Positions 18,258 to 27,599 of a stretch of 64,000 nt of DNA are shown one piece after another. Made by a program: the position numbers and the translations under genes. A model generated the notes under the pieces. That model was given only the letters and a program-made list of their open reading frames with translations. It was not told where the DNA came from and searched no databases. Origin of the DNA: Pseudoxanthomonas suwonensis (GTDB taxonomy: Bacteria > Pseudomonadota > Gammaproteobacteria > Xanthomonadales > Xanthomonadaceae); assembly GCA_003240695.1 (NCBI GenBank), contig QFNC01000007.1:41512-105511 (forward strand), read 5' to 3'. Numbering within the stretch: position 1 is the stretch's first letter; every line of letters starts with the position of its first letter.

Positions 18258-21038
18258 TCAATGGGCTTCATCCCAATTGCGGCCGGTGCCGGCATCCACC
18301 ACCAGCGGTACGCGCAGCTGCGCCGCCGATTCCATGCGCGCCACCACGCCTTCGCGCAGGGTCGGCAGGAAGTCAACATCGGCTTCGAACACCAGTTCGT
18401 CGTGCACCTGCAGCAGCATCCGCGCCTGCTGCGCATGCGGCTGCAGCCAGGTGTCGATGGACACCATCGCCCGCTTGATGATGTCCGCCGCGGTTCCCTG
18501 CATCGGCGCGTTGATGGCGGCACGCTCGGCGCCGGCGCGCTGGGTCTGGTTGCCGTGGCGGATGTAGGGCAGCTGCAGGCGGCGACCGAACACGGTCTCC
18601 ACGAAGCCGTGCTCGCGGGCCTGCTGGCGGGTGCGTTCCATGAAATCGCGCACGCCCGGATAGCGGCTGAAATACAGGGCGATGTAATCCTGCGCCTGGC
18701 CGCGGTCCACGCCCAGCTGGCGTGCCAGGCCGAAGGCGCTCATGCCGTACATCAGACCGAAATTGATCGCCTTGGCGGCGCGGCGCTCGTTCGGTTCCAC
18801 CGCGTCGATGGCCTTGCCGAACACCTCGGCGGCGGTGGCACGGTGGATGTCCTCGCCCGAGGCGAATGCGCGCAGCAGCGCCGGATCCTCGGACAGGTGC
18901 GCCATGATCCGCAGTTCGATCTGCGAGTAGTCGCAGGCCAGCAGCACGCGTCCGGGCGGGGCGATGAAGGCGCGGCGGATGCGGCGGCCGTCCTCGGTGC
19001 GGATCGGGATGTTCTGCAGGTTCGGATCGCTGGAGGACAGCCGCCCGGTGGCCGCGCCGCCCTGGTGGTAACTGGTGTGCACGCGGCCGGTGTCGGGATG
19101 GATGCTGTCCACCAGCTTGTCGGTATAGGTGCTGCGCAGCTTGGCCAGGCCGCGGTACTCCAGGATCACCCGCGGCAGCGCGTGGCGGTCGGCGATGGCT
19201 TCCAGCGCTTCCTCGTTGGTGGACGGCTGGCCGCTGGGGGTTTTCAGCACCGCCGGCAGACCCAGTTCCTCGAACAGGATCGCCTGCAGCTGCTTGGGCG
19301 AATCCAGATTGAAGCTGCGCCCGGCCAGCGCCGTGGCCTGCTGCTGCAGCGCCAGCATGCGTTTGCCCAAGTCGGTGGATTGCCGTTTCAGTTCGGCGGC
19401 ATCCACCAGCACGCCGGCCGCCTCCATGCGCGCCAGCACCGGCAGCAGCGGGCGCTCGATCTCGGCGTACACCTGCAGCAGCGGCGGGTCGGCCTGCAGG
19501 CGCGCATCCAGCACCCGGTCCAGGCGCAGGGTGATGTCGGCGTCCTCGGCGGCATAGCGGGTGGCATCGTCCAGCGCCACCTGAGAAAAGGCGATGCGCT
19601 TGCTGCCCTTGCCGGTGATGTCGCCGTAGGCAATGGTGCGATAGCCCAGCAGCCGCAGCGCCATCGCATCCATGTCGTGGCGCTGGGTGGCATCCAGCGC
19701 GAAGCTTTCCAGCAGGGTGTCGTCCAGCCTGCCCTGCAGGACGATGCCGTGGCGGCGCAGCACGTGCAGGTCGTATTTGCCGTTCTGCAGCACCTTGCCG
19801 ATGCGCGCGTCTTCCAGCAACGGACGCAGCGCATCCAAGGCGACATCCATGCCCAACTGTAACGGCACGCCGGGATAATCGTGCGCCAGCGGCAGGTAGC
19901 CACCCTGGCCCGGCGCATCGGACAGGCTGATGCCCACCAGCCGCGCCTGCAGCGGATCCAGCGAATCGGTTTCGGTGTCAACCGCGAAGCGGCCGGCACG
20001 GCGCAGGCGAGCGATCCAATCATCCAATTGCGACCGGTCGAGAATCGTCTCGTAGTGACCGGGCGCAGCCAACGCGGGATCGACGGTCTGCGTTTCGACC
20101 GATACCGGTGCCTGCACGCGGCCGCTGCCGGGTGATCCGGGTTCGCGCGCGCTGGCGGGTGATGCCATGTCCGAGGTGCCGTCCAGCTCGCGCAGGGCCT
20201 GGTTGAAGCCGTAGCGGGTGTACAGCACGCGCAGCGCATCGGTGTCGCGCGGCTGCAGCACCAGATCGTCCACCGACTGCTCCAATGCGACATCGGTCTG
20301 GATGGTGGCCAGCGCCCGGCCCATGGGCAGCTGTGCCAGCGCGGCGCGCAGGTTCTCTCCGATCTTGCCGCCGATGGCATCGGCATGCGCGATCACCCCG
20401 TCCAGCGTGCCGTATTCGCCCAGCCACTTGGCCGCGGTCTTCGGCCCGCACTTGGCGACCCCGGGGATGTTGTCCACCGCATCGCCCACCAGCGCCAGGT
20501 AATCGGCGATCTGCTCCGCACGCACGCCGAACTTGGCCTGCACCGCCGCATCCGAATCCAGCCGACCGCCGCTCATGGTGTTGACCATAGCGATGCCGGG
20601 GCCGTCGCCGTCGCGGGCGCGCACCAGCTGCGCCATGTCCTTGTCGCTGGTGGACACCAGCACGTCGATGCCGCGCGCATGCGCCTGCAGCGCCAGCGTG
20701 CCGATCACGTCGTCGGCTTCCACGCCGCTCACCCGCAGGATCGGCAGGCCCAGCGCCTGCACAATGGCCTGCAGCGGCTCCAGCTGGGCGCGCAGGTCCT
20801 CTGGCATCGGTGGCCGGTTGGCCTTGTAGTCCGGATACAGGTCGTCACGGAAGGTCCTGCCCGGCGCGTCCAGCACGAAGGCGATGTGCTCCGGCTGGTC
20901 CTTCAGGTGCGCGCGCAGCATGTTGACCACGCCGAACAGCGCTCCGGTGGGTTCGCCCTGCGCGTTGGACAGCGGCGGCAGGGCATGGAAGGCACGGAAC
21001 AGGTAGCTGGAACCGTCGATCAGCACGAATCGTTTCAT
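18258..21038 (-). CDS. polA: DNA polymerase I
   Basis: A 926-residue protein with all three domains. Residues 1-290: 5' nuclease (MKRFVLIDGSSYLFRAFHAL, then VEADDVIGTLA). About 330-520: 3'-5' proofreading exonuclease with its acidic residues intact (VDTETDSLDP, NGKYDLH, YAAEDADITL). About 530-926: polymerase with motif A (LACDYSQIELRIMAHLS), motif B (RRAAKAINFGLMYGMS) and motif C (VHDELVFEAD). It fills gaps in repair and removes RNA primers. ATG 21038 gives the expected N-terminus. A terminator and an sX13-like sRNA follow. Confidence 0.97.
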   Translation of the reverse strand: MKRFVLIDGSSYLFRAFHALPPLSNAQGEPTGALFGVVNMLRAHLKDQPEHIAFVLDAPGRTFRDDLYPDYKANRPPMPEDLRAQLEPLQAIVQALGLPILRVSGVEADDVIGTLALQAHARGIDVLVSTSDKDMAQLVRARDGDGPGIAMVNTMSGGRLDSDAAVQAKFGVRAEQIADYLALVGDAVDNIPGVAKCGPKTAAKWLGEYGTLDGVIAHADAIGGKIGENLRAALAQLPMGRALATIQTDVALEQSVDDLVLQPRDTDALRVLYTRYGFNQALRELDGTSDMASPASAREPGSPGSGRVQAPVSVETQTVDPALAAPGHYETILDRSQLDDWIARLRRAGRFAVDTETDSLDPLQARLVGISLSDAPGQGGYLPLAHDYPGVPLQLGMDVALDALRPLLEDARIGKVLQNGKYDLHVLRRHGIVLQGRLDDTLLESFALDATQRHDMDAMALRLLGYRTIAYGDITGKGSKRIAFSQVALDDATRYAAEDADITLRLDRVLDARLQADPPLLQVYAEIERPLLPVLARMEAAGVLVDAAELKRQSTDLGKRMLALQQQATALAGRSFNLDSPKQLQAILFEELGLPAVLKTPSGQPSTNEEALEAIADRHALPRVILEYRGLAKLRSTYTDKLVDSIHPDTGRVHTSYHQGGAATGRLSSSDPNLQNIPIRTEDGRRIRRAFIAPPGRVLLACDYSQIELRIMAHLSEDPALLRAFASGEDIHRATAAEVFGKAIDAVEPNERRAAKAINFGLMYGMSAFGLARQLGVDRGQAQDYIALYFSRYPGVRDFMERTRQQAREHGFVETVFGRRLQLPYIRHGNQTQRAGAERAAINAPMQGTAADIIKRAMVSIDTWLQPHAQQARMLLQVHDELVFEADVDFLPTLREGVVARMESAAQLRVPLVVDAGTGRNWDEAH

Positions 21039-21133
21039 GTGCCGATTCTACGCAGCCGACCGCTGCCGGGCTTCATCACCCATCCGTGCGGCGCAGCTGC
21101 CAGAATGGCCGGCAACGCCTGCGAGAACCTGCC

Positions 21134-21418
21134 ATGTCCCGACTGCCGCTTTCCCTCCCGATGCTGCTGCTGTTGGCGGCCTGCGCCAGCACCGGCGCCC
21201 GACCCGACGGCATCCCTGCCGATGCCGAGGAAGCCGTGCGCACCATGCCCAATGGCGATGTGATCACCGAATACCGGGTGGCCGGGCAGATGCGCGCGGT
21301 GAAAGTGGTGCCGGCGCGCGGCCCCACCTACTACCTGTACGACCGCGATGGCGATGGCCTGGTCGACAAGGCCGGCGACAACCCGCCGCAGACCTATTAC
21401 GAACTGTTCAAGTGGTAA
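21134..21418 (+). CDS. DUF2782 lipoprotein
   Basis: A 94-residue protein with a lipoprotein signal (LLLLAACAS, lipobox Cys about residue 16). The mature domain reads VITEYRVAGQMRAVKVVP, then GPTYYLYDRDGDGLVD and ends TYYELFKW, which is the DUF2782 pattern found beside polA in xanthomonads. It is divergent from polA and converges with glnB 17 bases on. No function is known. ATG 21134 directly precedes the signal; the open frame before it is antisense to the polA leader. Confidence 0.83.
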   Translation: MSRLPLSLPMLLLLAACASTGARPDGIPADAEEAVRTMPNGDVITEYRVAGQMRAVKVVPARGPTYYLYDRDGDGLVDKAGDNPPQTYYELFKW

Positions 21419-21435
21419 TGCAGGCTGCCGGCCTG

Positions 21436-21774
21436 CTACAGCGCATCGGCATCCAGCTCGCCGGTGCGGATGCGCACCACCCGGTCCAGCGCGTACACGA
21501 AGATCTTGCCGTCGCCGATCTTGCCGGTGCCGGCCGCCTGCATGATCGCTTCCACCACCGCATCGACCTGGCTGTCGGCCACTGCCACTTCCAGCTTGAT
21601 CTTGGGTAGGAAATCCACCACGTATTCGGCGCCCCGGTACAGTTCGGTATGGCCCTTCTGGCGACCGAAGCCCTTCACCTCCGTGGCGGTGATGCCGGCC
21701 ACCCCGGCCTCGGCCAGTGCCTCGCGCACCTCATCCAGCTTGAACGGCTTGATCACCGCCATCACCATCTTCAT
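21436..21774 (-). CDS. glnB: Nitrogen regulatory protein P-II
   Basis: The 112-residue sequence is a full P-II protein: VIKPFKLDEVREALAEAG at the start, the T-loop GRQKGHTELYRGAEY with the uridylylated Tyr at position 51, then the C-terminal GDGKIFVYALDRVVRIRTGE. It senses 2-oxoglutarate, ATP/ADP and, by uridylylation, glutamine, and signals to GlnE, NtrB and related targets. ATG 21774 aligns exactly with the family start. Whether it is GlnB or GlnK cannot be settled without an amtB neighbour; none is present here. Confidence 0.93.
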   Translation of the reverse strand: MKMVMAVIKPFKLDEVREALAEAGVAGITATEVKGFGRQKGHTELYRGAEYVVDFLPKIKLEVAVADSQVDAVVEAIMQAAGTGKIGDGKIFVYALDRVVRIRTGELDADAL

Positions 21775-21938
21775 CGCGGGCCTCGCTGTTGCATCCGATG
21801 GGCGGCATGATCGCAGAAAGCAGCCGCCGCGGCCGCCGGTCCAAATCAGACTAGTCTGATGGACAGTCGCGGCATTCATCCGCTGCAATGGGTTCGACAC
21901 TGCCCGATGCTGTATCCGCACCACTGCCAGGACCGCCC

Positions 21939-22220
21939 ATGATCGACCTTAGTCAAATCGACGACCTCGCCCGCCGCCTCGGCAACCTGGTCCCCCCCGG
22001 GCTGCGCGATGGCCGCGACGAATTGCAGCAGAACTTCAAGGCCGTGCTGCAGGCCGGCCTGTCGCGCATGGATCTGGTCACGCGCGAGGAGTTCGACGTG
22101 CAGCGCGCGGTGCTGCAGCGCACCCGCGGCAAACTCGACGCCCTGCAGGGCCAGCTGGAGGCGCTGGAAGCCCGCCTGCAGGCCGGCCGCGACACCAGCG
22201 GCACCGGCGGCACCCACTAG
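21939..22220 (+). CDS. ubiK: UbiK/YqiC-like accessory factor (BMFP family)
   Basis: A 93-residue helical protein: N-terminal amphipathic region (IDDLARRLGNLVPPGL), a middle part conserved in the family (LQNFKAVLQAGLSRMDLVTREEFDVQ with one residue difference from the gene text) and a C-terminal coiled coil (LDALQGQLEALEARLQ). The family (YqiC/UbiK) binds membranes and assists aerobic ubiquinone synthesis by the Ubi complex. ATG 21939 sits in the glnB-ubiK divergent region; comM starts 10 bases after the stop. Confidence 0.85.
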   Translation: MIDLSQIDDLARRLGNLVPPGLRDGRDELQQNFKAVLQAGLSRMDLVTREEFDVQRAVLQRTRGKLDALQGQLEALEARLQAGRDTSGTGGTH

Positions 22221-22230
22221 GTCAGCCGCG

Positions 22231-23748
22231 ATGTCACTCGCCCTGGTCCACACCCGCGCCCGCGTCGGCGTGCATGCCCCCGAGGTCACGGTGGAAGTGC
22301 ACCTGGGCGGCGGCATTCCGCGCATGTCCATCGTCGGACTGCCGGAAGCGGCGGTGCGCGAGGCCAAGGACCGGGTGCGGGCGGCGATCACCTGCGCGCA
22401 GTTCGAATTCCCGGTCGGCGTGATCACGGTGAATCTGGCCCCGGCCGACCTGCCCAAGGACGGCGGCCGCTTCGACCTGCCGATCGCGCTGGGCATCCTG
22501 GCTGCCAGCGGGCAGATTCCGCTGGATGCACTGCGCGACCACGAATTCCTGGGCGAACTGGGCCTGACCGGCCTGCTGCGCGATGTCGATGGCGTGCTGC
22601 CGGCGGCATTGGCGGCGGCAGCGGCCGGCCGCACCCTGGTGGTGCCTGCCGGCAACGGCGCCGAGGCCGCGCTGGCCCGCGACGGCACGGCATTGACCGC
22701 CCGGACCCTGCTGGAAGTGTGTGCCGGGCTGCAATGCCGCAAACCGCTGGCGCAGGCGTATGGTCCGAGTGCGAGCCACGCCCCGACCGTGCTTGATCTG
22801 AGTGATGTGCGCGGTCAGGCGCATGCGCGGCGGGCGCTGGAAATCGCTGCGGCCGGTGGCCATCACCTGCTGCTGATCGGTCCTCCGGGCTGCGGCAAGA
22901 CCCTGCTGGCGTCGCGGCTGCCCGGCATCCTGCCGGACATGAGCGAAGCACAGGCGCTGGAAAGCGCGGCGATTGCCTCGGTCAGCGGCAGCGGGCTGGA
23001 TCCGGCCAGCTGGCGCCAGCGACCGTATCGCGCGCCGCATCACACGGCCAGCGCGGTGGCGCTGGTGGGCGGCGGCAGCCAGCCGCGGCCTGGCGAGATC
23101 TCGCTGGCCCACAACGGCGTACTGTTCCTGGACGAGCTGCCCGAATGGGAGCGGCGTGCGCTGGAAGTGCTGCGCGAACCGCTGGAATCGGGTCTGGTCA
23201 CCATCTCGCGGGCGGCGCGGCAAAGCGAATTTCCGGCCCGCTTCCAGCTGGTGGCGGCGATGAATCCCTGCCCCTGCGGCTGGGCCGGCGACCCGTCCGG
23301 TCGCTGCCGCTGCCACGCTGAAGCCATCGCCCGTTATCGCGCCCGCATTTCCGGACCGTTGCTGGATCGCATCGATCTGCACGTGTCGGTGCCGCGGGTG
23401 CTGCCCGTGGAACTGCGTCCCGGCAGCGCCGCAGGCGAGTCCAGCGCCAGCGTGCGCGAGCGTGTGCAGGCGGCGCACGCGCGGCAGTGCGCGCGGTCGG
23501 GCAAATCCAATGCCTTGCTGACCACATCGGATATGCAGCGTGCCTGCCTGTTGCAGGATGCCGACCAGAGCCTGCTGGATCAGGCCATCGAGCGCCTGCA
23601 CCTGTCGGCGCGTGCCATCCACCGCACCCTGCGCGTGGCCCGCACCATCGCCGATCTGGCCGACAGCGACACGATCCGCACCGCACATCTCACCGAAGCG
23701 TTGAGCTACCGCAGCGTGCTGCTGCAGGACAGCGCGATGGCAGCCTGA
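22231..23748 (+). CDS. comM: YifB/ComM-family AAA+ ATPase (Mg-chelatase-like)
   Basis: A 505-residue protein: an N-terminal Lon-protease-like domain of about 170 residues (MSLALVHTRARVGVHAPEV), then an AAA+ domain with Walker A LLIGPPGCGKT and Walker B NGVLFLDELPEW, sensor region QLVAAMNPCPCGWAGD with the Cys-rich insertion CPCGWAGDPSGRCRC, and a C-terminal YifB region. ComM is a branch-migration helicase that promotes integration of donor DNA in natural transformation. Together with comF at 59 kb this suggests transformability. ATG 22231 follows ubiK by 10 bases. Confidence 0.93.
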   Translation: MSLALVHTRARVGVHAPEVTVEVHLGGGIPRMSIVGLPEAAVREAKDRVRAAITCAQFEFPVGVITVNLAPADLPKDGGRFDLPIALGILAASGQIPLDALRDHEFLGELGLTGLLRDVDGVLPAALAAAAAGRTLVVPAGNGAEAALARDGTALTARTLLEVCAGLQCRKPLAQAYGPSASHAPTVLDLSDVRGQAHARRALEIAAAGGHHLLLIGPPGCGKTLLASRLPGILPDMSEAQALESAAIASVSGSGLDPASWRQRPYRAPHHTASAVALVGGGSQPRPGEISLAHNGVLFLDELPEWERRALEVLREPLESGLVTISRAARQSEFPARFQLVAAMNPCPCGWAGDPSGRCRCHAEAIARYRARISGPLLDRIDLHVSVPRVLPVELRPGSAAGESSASVRERVQAAHARQCARSGKSNALLTTSDMQRACLLQDADQSLLDQAIERLHLSARAIHRTLRVARTIADLADSDTIRTAHLTEALSYRSVLLQDSAMAA

Positions 23749-23781
23749 TCGCCGGCCGCACACACTCCCCTTGTCGGCTTC

Positions 23782-24693
23782 TCAAATCTCTTCGGGAACG
23801 ATCAGGCTGCGACTGCGCTGCAACGCCCGCAGGGCCATGGTGAACACGCCACCCAGCACCATCGCCCCGCCGATCCACAGCTGCACCCCGGGCCGATCGC
23901 CCCAGAACGCAATGCCCAGGCCCACCGCGAACACCGGCACCAGCAGCAGCCACGGCGTGACCTGCGCCACCGGATGCCGCTGCACCAGCAGGTAGTACAC
24001 GCCATGGCCCAGCAGCGAGGACGCATAGTCCGCATACAGTGCGCCCATCCAGGCGACGGGCGATGCGTGGGCCAGTTGCGCGATGGCACCCGGTTCCCGC
24101 CACAGGCTGATGGCCAAGAGCGGCAGCAGGCTGATCAGCGCCATCCAGCCCTGTTGGCTCCAGACGGTCAGGTCACGCAGCCCCTTCATCAGCACGGTGC
24201 CGATCGCCAGAAACAAGGCCGAGACCAGCATCACGCCCAGGGCGGCCGGATTGCGCAACACCAGCGGATCGAACCCCAGCACCAGCACGCCGGCAAAACT
24301 GAGCGCGATGGCGATACCGGTGCGCCAGCCGAAGCGTTCGCCCAGCCACCACCAGGCCAGCAGCGCGGTCATCGGCACGTAGCTCTGCATCACGATGGCC
24401 GGCGAGGACAGGTTGCCGGCCATCTTCAGCGCCAGGAAGCTCAGCCCGAAGTGCAGCACGCCCACGCACAGGCTGACGGCCATCAATCGCGGCCATTGCC
24501 CGGATGCGGGGCGCCGCAGCAGGAACAGCAGCGGCAGCGCCAGCAGCGCGAAACGCAGCGCGGTGAACAGGAACGGCGGAATCTCGCGCAGCGCCAGCGC
24601 CGAGGTCAGGAAGTTGCCTGCCCAGGCCAGGATGATGGCGAAGACCAGCAGCAGATCGCGGCCATGCAGGCCCGGGGTGGATGTCGCGTTCAT
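23782..24693 (-). CDS. EamA/DMT-superfamily permease
   Basis: A 303-residue membrane protein with ten hydrophobic helices arranged as two EamA repeats (first starting LLLVFAIILAWAGNF, second starting around ALGVMLVSALFLAIG). The family exports amino acids, nucleobases or other metabolites; substrate not deducible. ATG 24693 was chosen because the longer upstream frame (to 24927) is unlike the family and overlaps intergenic sequence. It converges with comM. Confidence 0.85.
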   Translation of the reverse strand: MNATSTPGLHGRDLLLVFAIILAWAGNFLTSALALREIPPFLFTALRFALLALPLLFLLRRPASGQWPRLMAVSLCVGVLHFGLSFLALKMAGNLSSPAIVMQSYVPMTALLAWWWLGERFGWRTGIAIALSFAGVLVLGFDPLVLRNPAALGVMLVSALFLAIGTVLMKGLRDLTVWSQQGWMALISLLPLLAISLWREPGAIAQLAHASPVAWMGALYADYASSLLGHGVYYLLVQRHPVAQVTPWLLLVPVFAVGLGIAFWGDRPGVQLWIGGAMVLGGVFTMALRALQRSRSLIVPEEI

Positions 24694-25005
24694 GGGCGTG
24701 CAATCGTGCGGAAACGTCAGCGCCGCCGAAGTGGCGGGCGATGGCTGCGGCGGCACGGAGTGTAGCGTCCGGATGCGGGGCTGGCCCCCAGGCAGGGCTG
24801 CAACGCAATGTTGTCGATCCATCCCGGTACGGTCCCGCATGGATGGACGGTGACGGGCTGCAATCCACGCCCGGCCGACAGCTGCGGCTGCCCACGAAGT
24901 CGTATGAGGCGCGCATGGTCTGGCCACCGCAGAATTGCCGAGGCTGCAGCCGCATCGGCGACATGCCGCCCACGCGCGACGGAAGAATACCCGACTGCCT
25001 GCGGT
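24694..25005. other. Intergenic region between the EamA gene and the mpo1-like gene
   Basis: 312 bases without a convincing gene. Short open frames cross it on both strands but lack ribosome sites, family similarity or consistent codon bias. It contains the upstream region of the EamA permease gene on the minus strand. A small inverted repeat (CCATCC near 24820 with GGATGG near 24840) is the only structure I noticed; it has no T tract. Confidence 0.5.
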
Positions 25006-25506
25006 TCAGAAGGTCCAGCCCAGCCGGCGATACAGCTTGGCCAGCACCCAGGCCGGGCCGACCAGCAGGTAGCGCAGGTCGGTGAGGAAGCTCGGCCGCC
25101 GTCCTTCCAGCTTGTGGCCGATGAACTGCCCCACCCAGGCCGCGATGAACACCGCCAGCGCCAGGAAGAACAGCGGCCGGATGCCGAGCAGCCTAGCCAG
25201 CAGCGCGGTCATGCCGGCCATGCCCACCAGCACCAGCAGCATGCCCAGCCCGAGCCGCCGCGAGGCACGGTACCAATATAGCCAAGCCAGGAACATCGCC
25301 AACCCGGCCCAGAAGCCCTGCACCAACCAGCTGCCGGCCACCGGCAGCGTCCACAGCAGCGCGATCAGGCTCCACAGGATCAGCGGCACGCAGGCCACGT
25401 GCAACGCCTGGTTGACCGGATTGCGGTGGTCGCGCGAGTACCCGGCAAACCAGCGGTCGATCGGGCGTTCGTCGGCGTCGGTATTGGTCGTGTCGGGATC
25501 GGTCAT
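25006..25506 (-). CDS. Mpo1-like (DUF962) membrane protein
   Basis: A 166-residue protein with four predicted membrane helices. The N-terminal motif WFAGYSRDHRNPVNQALHVA and the later VGQFIGHKLEGRRPSF are the two conserved His-containing segments of the DUF962/Mpo1 family. The yeast member is an Fe(II) dioxygenase for 2-hydroxy fatty acids; bacterial members are uncharacterised. Its ATG (25506) overlaps the purC stop as ATGA, so it is translationally coupled to purine synthesis genes, an association without an obvious metabolic reason. Confidence 0.85.
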   Translation of the reverse strand: MTDPDTTNTDADERPIDRWFAGYSRDHRNPVNQALHVACVPLILWSLIALLWTLPVAGSWLVQGFWAGLAMFLAWLYWYRASRRLGLGMLLVLVGMAGMTALLARLLGIRPLFFLALAVFIAAWVGQFIGHKLEGRRPSFLTDLRYLLVGPAWVLAKLYRRLGWTF

Positions 25507-26399
25507 GGCGATGCGCCTTCGGACAGTCGGGACCAGGCTTCGGCATAACGCTCGCGGGTGCGCGCGATCACCTCGGCCGGCAAATGCGGGCCGGGCGGGG
25601 TCTTGTCCCAGTCCAGCGAGTCCAGATAGTCGCGCACGAACTGCTTGTCGAAACTGGGCGGATGGCGGCCGACCACGTATCCATCGGTCGGCCAGTAGCG
25701 GGACGAATCCGGAGTCAGCAGTTCGTCCATCACGTGCAGCACGCCGACGTCGTCCAGCCCGAATTCGAACTTGGTATCGGCCAGCAACAGGCCGCGCTGC
25801 GCACAGGCATCGCGCGCGAATGCGTACAGCCGCAGGGTGGCAGCGCGCACCTGTTCGGCCAGCTCGGGGCCGATCAGCCGCACCACCGCATCGAAATCCA
25901 CGGTTTCATCGTGATCGCCCACCGCCGCCTTGGTGGATGGGGTGAAGATCGGCTCCGGCAAGGCTTCGGCCAGGCGCAGGCCCGGCGGCAGGGCGATGCC
26001 GGCAATCGCGCCGCTGCGCTGGTAATCCTTCCAGCCGCTGCCGGCCAGGTAGCCGCGGGCGATGGCTTCCACCGGCAGCGGACGCAACTTCTTCGTCACC
26101 ACCGAACGTTCGCGATACCGCGCCGCATGGGTGCCCGGCGGCAGCACGCTGTCCACGGCGATGCCGGTCAGATGGTTCGGCAGCAGATGCGCGGTGCGCC
26201 GGAACCACAGGTTGCTGATGCGGGTCAGCAGTTCACCCTTGCCCGGAATGCCGTCGGGCAGCACCACGTCGAATGCCGACAGCCGGTCGGTGGCCACCAT
26301 CAGCAAGGTGCCGTCGTGGAGGTCGTACACGTCGCGCACCTTGCCGCGATGGTGCAGGGTCAGGCCGGGCAGGTCGGATTGCAGCAGCGTGGTGGTCAC
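25503..26399 (-). CDS. purC: Phosphoribosylaminoimidazole-succinocarboxamide (SAICAR) synthase
   Basis: A 298-residue enzyme joining CAIR and aspartate in purine synthesis. Motifs: HRGKVRDVYDLHDGTLLMVATDRLSAFD (ATP-binding N-lobe), ARGYLAGSGWKDYQ, FTPSTKAAVGDHDE and DTKFEFGLDD with DELLTPDSSRYW. The length and these segments match the longer purC subtype. The start is GTG 26399 (VTTTLLQSDLPG); no in-frame ATG exists nearby upstream. The stop overlaps the mpo1-like ATG. Divergent from the J-domain gene by about 70 bases. Confidence 0.95.
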   Translation of the reverse strand: MTTTLLQSDLPGLTLHHRGKVRDVYDLHDGTLLMVATDRLSAFDVVLPDGIPGKGELLTRISNLWFRRTAHLLPNHLTGIAVDSVLPPGTHAARYRERSVVTKKLRPLPVEAIARGYLAGSGWKDYQRSGAIAGIALPPGLRLAEALPEPIFTPSTKAAVGDHDETVDFDAVVRLIGPELAEQVRAATLRLYAFARDACAQRGLLLADTKFEFGLDDVGVLHVMDELLTPDSSRYWPTDGYVVGRHPPSFDKQFVRDYLDSLDWDKTPPGPHLPAEVIARTRERYAEAWSRLSEGASP

Positions 26400-26468
26400 C
26401 GGCGGGCTCCGCGAAAGACCGCACCAGTGTACGCAGAACCCGTGCAGGTGCCGGTTACACTCGCCGGC

Positions 26469-26861
26469 ATGAATCGCATCACCGGCAAGCTGATCGGCGT
26501 GATCCTGGGCATCCTGATGGTGCGGGCCAATCCGGCCATGGGCGCGCTGCTGGGGCTGCTGCTGGGCCATGCCGTCGATGCAGGCTGGCTGCGACGTGCA
26601 CCGGCCACGGCCGCCAAACCGGAAACACGCGAATGGCGCGCGCCCGACGATCCCGCCTACGCCGAACTGGGCGTGCCAGCCAGCGCCAGCGATGCCGAGA
26701 TCGAGCAGGCCTACCGTCGCCTGATCAGCCAGAACCACCCCGACCGCTTCGCCCGCGACACGCCTGCGCGCCAGCGCGACGCGCACGAACGCACCCGCCG
26801 CATCAACACCGCCTACGACCGAATCCGCAGCCTGCGCCGCCGGCCGCCGCCATCCAGCTGA
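26469..26861 (+). CDS. Membrane-anchored J-domain (DnaJ-like) protein
   Basis: A 130-residue protein. Residues 1-38 are hydrophobic and Gly-rich (GVILGILMVRANPAMGALLG), resembling the DjlA membrane dimerisation segment. Residues about 63-125 form a J domain with the invariant HPD (NHPDRFA) and helix II (DAEIEQAYRRLISQ). Unlike DjlA it lacks the TerB-like middle domain. It probably recruits DnaK at the membrane. ATG 26469 opens the unit; rpe starts 13 bases after the stop. Confidence 0.85.
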   Translation: MNRITGKLIGVILGILMVRANPAMGALLGLLLGHAVDAGWLRRAPATAAKPETREWRAPDDPAYAELGVPASASDAEIEQAYRRLISQNHPDRFARDTPARQRDAHERTRRINTAYDRIRSLRRRPPPSS

Positions 26862-26874
26862 GTATCCGAACGCC

Positions 26875-27570
26875 ATGCCGCAGCCGACCGTGATCGCCCC
26901 GTCCATCCTGTCCGCCGATTTCGCCCGCTTGGGCGATGAGGTGCAGGCGGTGCTGGCCGCCGGCGCCGACTGGGTACATTTCGACGTGATGGACAACCAT
27001 TACGTGCCCAACCTGACCATCGGCCCGCTGGTGTGCGAGGCGCTGCGCAAGCATGGCATCAGCGCGCCGATCGACGTGCACCTGATGGTGGAACCGGTGG
27101 ATGCGCTGGTGCCGATGTTCGCCCGCGCCGGCGCCAGCCACATCAGCTTCCATCCGGAGGCCAGCCGCCATGTGCACCGCACGGTGCAGCTGATCCGCGC
27201 CGAAGGCTGCGCACCCGGTCTGGTGTTGAATCCGGCCACGCCGGTGAACGTGCTGGACGAGGTGCTGGCCGATCTGGACTACGTGCTGCTGATGTCGGTG
27301 AACCCGGGCTTCGGTGGGCAGGCGTTCATTCCCGCCACGCTGGACAAGCTGCGTCGCGTGCGGGGGCGCATCGACGCCTGCGGCAAGCCGATCCGGCTGG
27401 AAATCGACGGCGGGGTGAAACCCGACAACATCGCCGCGATTGCCGCGGCCGGCGCCGACACCTTCGTGGCCGGTTCGGCCATCTTCGGTCAGCCGGACTA
27501 CGCGCAGGTGATCGCGGCGATGCGGCGCGCGGTGGCGGATGCCCGTGGCACCGCCCCTGGTCAAGCGTGA
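26875..27570 (+). CDS. rpe: Ribulose-phosphate 3-epimerase
   Basis: A 231-residue TIM barrel interconverting ribulose-5-P and xylulose-5-P in the pentose phosphate pathway. Motifs: APSILSADFARLGDE, VHFDVMDNHYVPNLTIGP (metal His and catalytic Asp), MSVNPGFGGQAF and LEIDGGVKPDN with the second catalytic Asp. The C-terminus ends with FGQPDYAQVIAAMR. It lies 13 bases behind the J-domain gene and is probably co-transcribed. Confidence 0.95.
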   Translation: MPQPTVIAPSILSADFARLGDEVQAVLAAGADWVHFDVMDNHYVPNLTIGPLVCEALRKHGISAPIDVHLMVEPVDALVPMFARAGASHISFHPEASRHVHRTVQLIRAEGCAPGLVLNPATPVNVLDEVLADLDYVLLMSVNPGFGGQAFIPATLDKLRRVRGRIDACGKPIRLEIDGGVKPDNIAAIAAAGADTFVAGSAIFGQPDYAQVIAAMRRAVADARGTAPGQA

Positions 27571-27599
27571 CGCATGCATTCACGACGTCGCAGCGGACA

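Noticed and set aside
26400..26468. Riboswitch before purC
   Set aside because: The leader is too short and shows no purine or other riboswitch core; no other riboswitch was recognised in the window.
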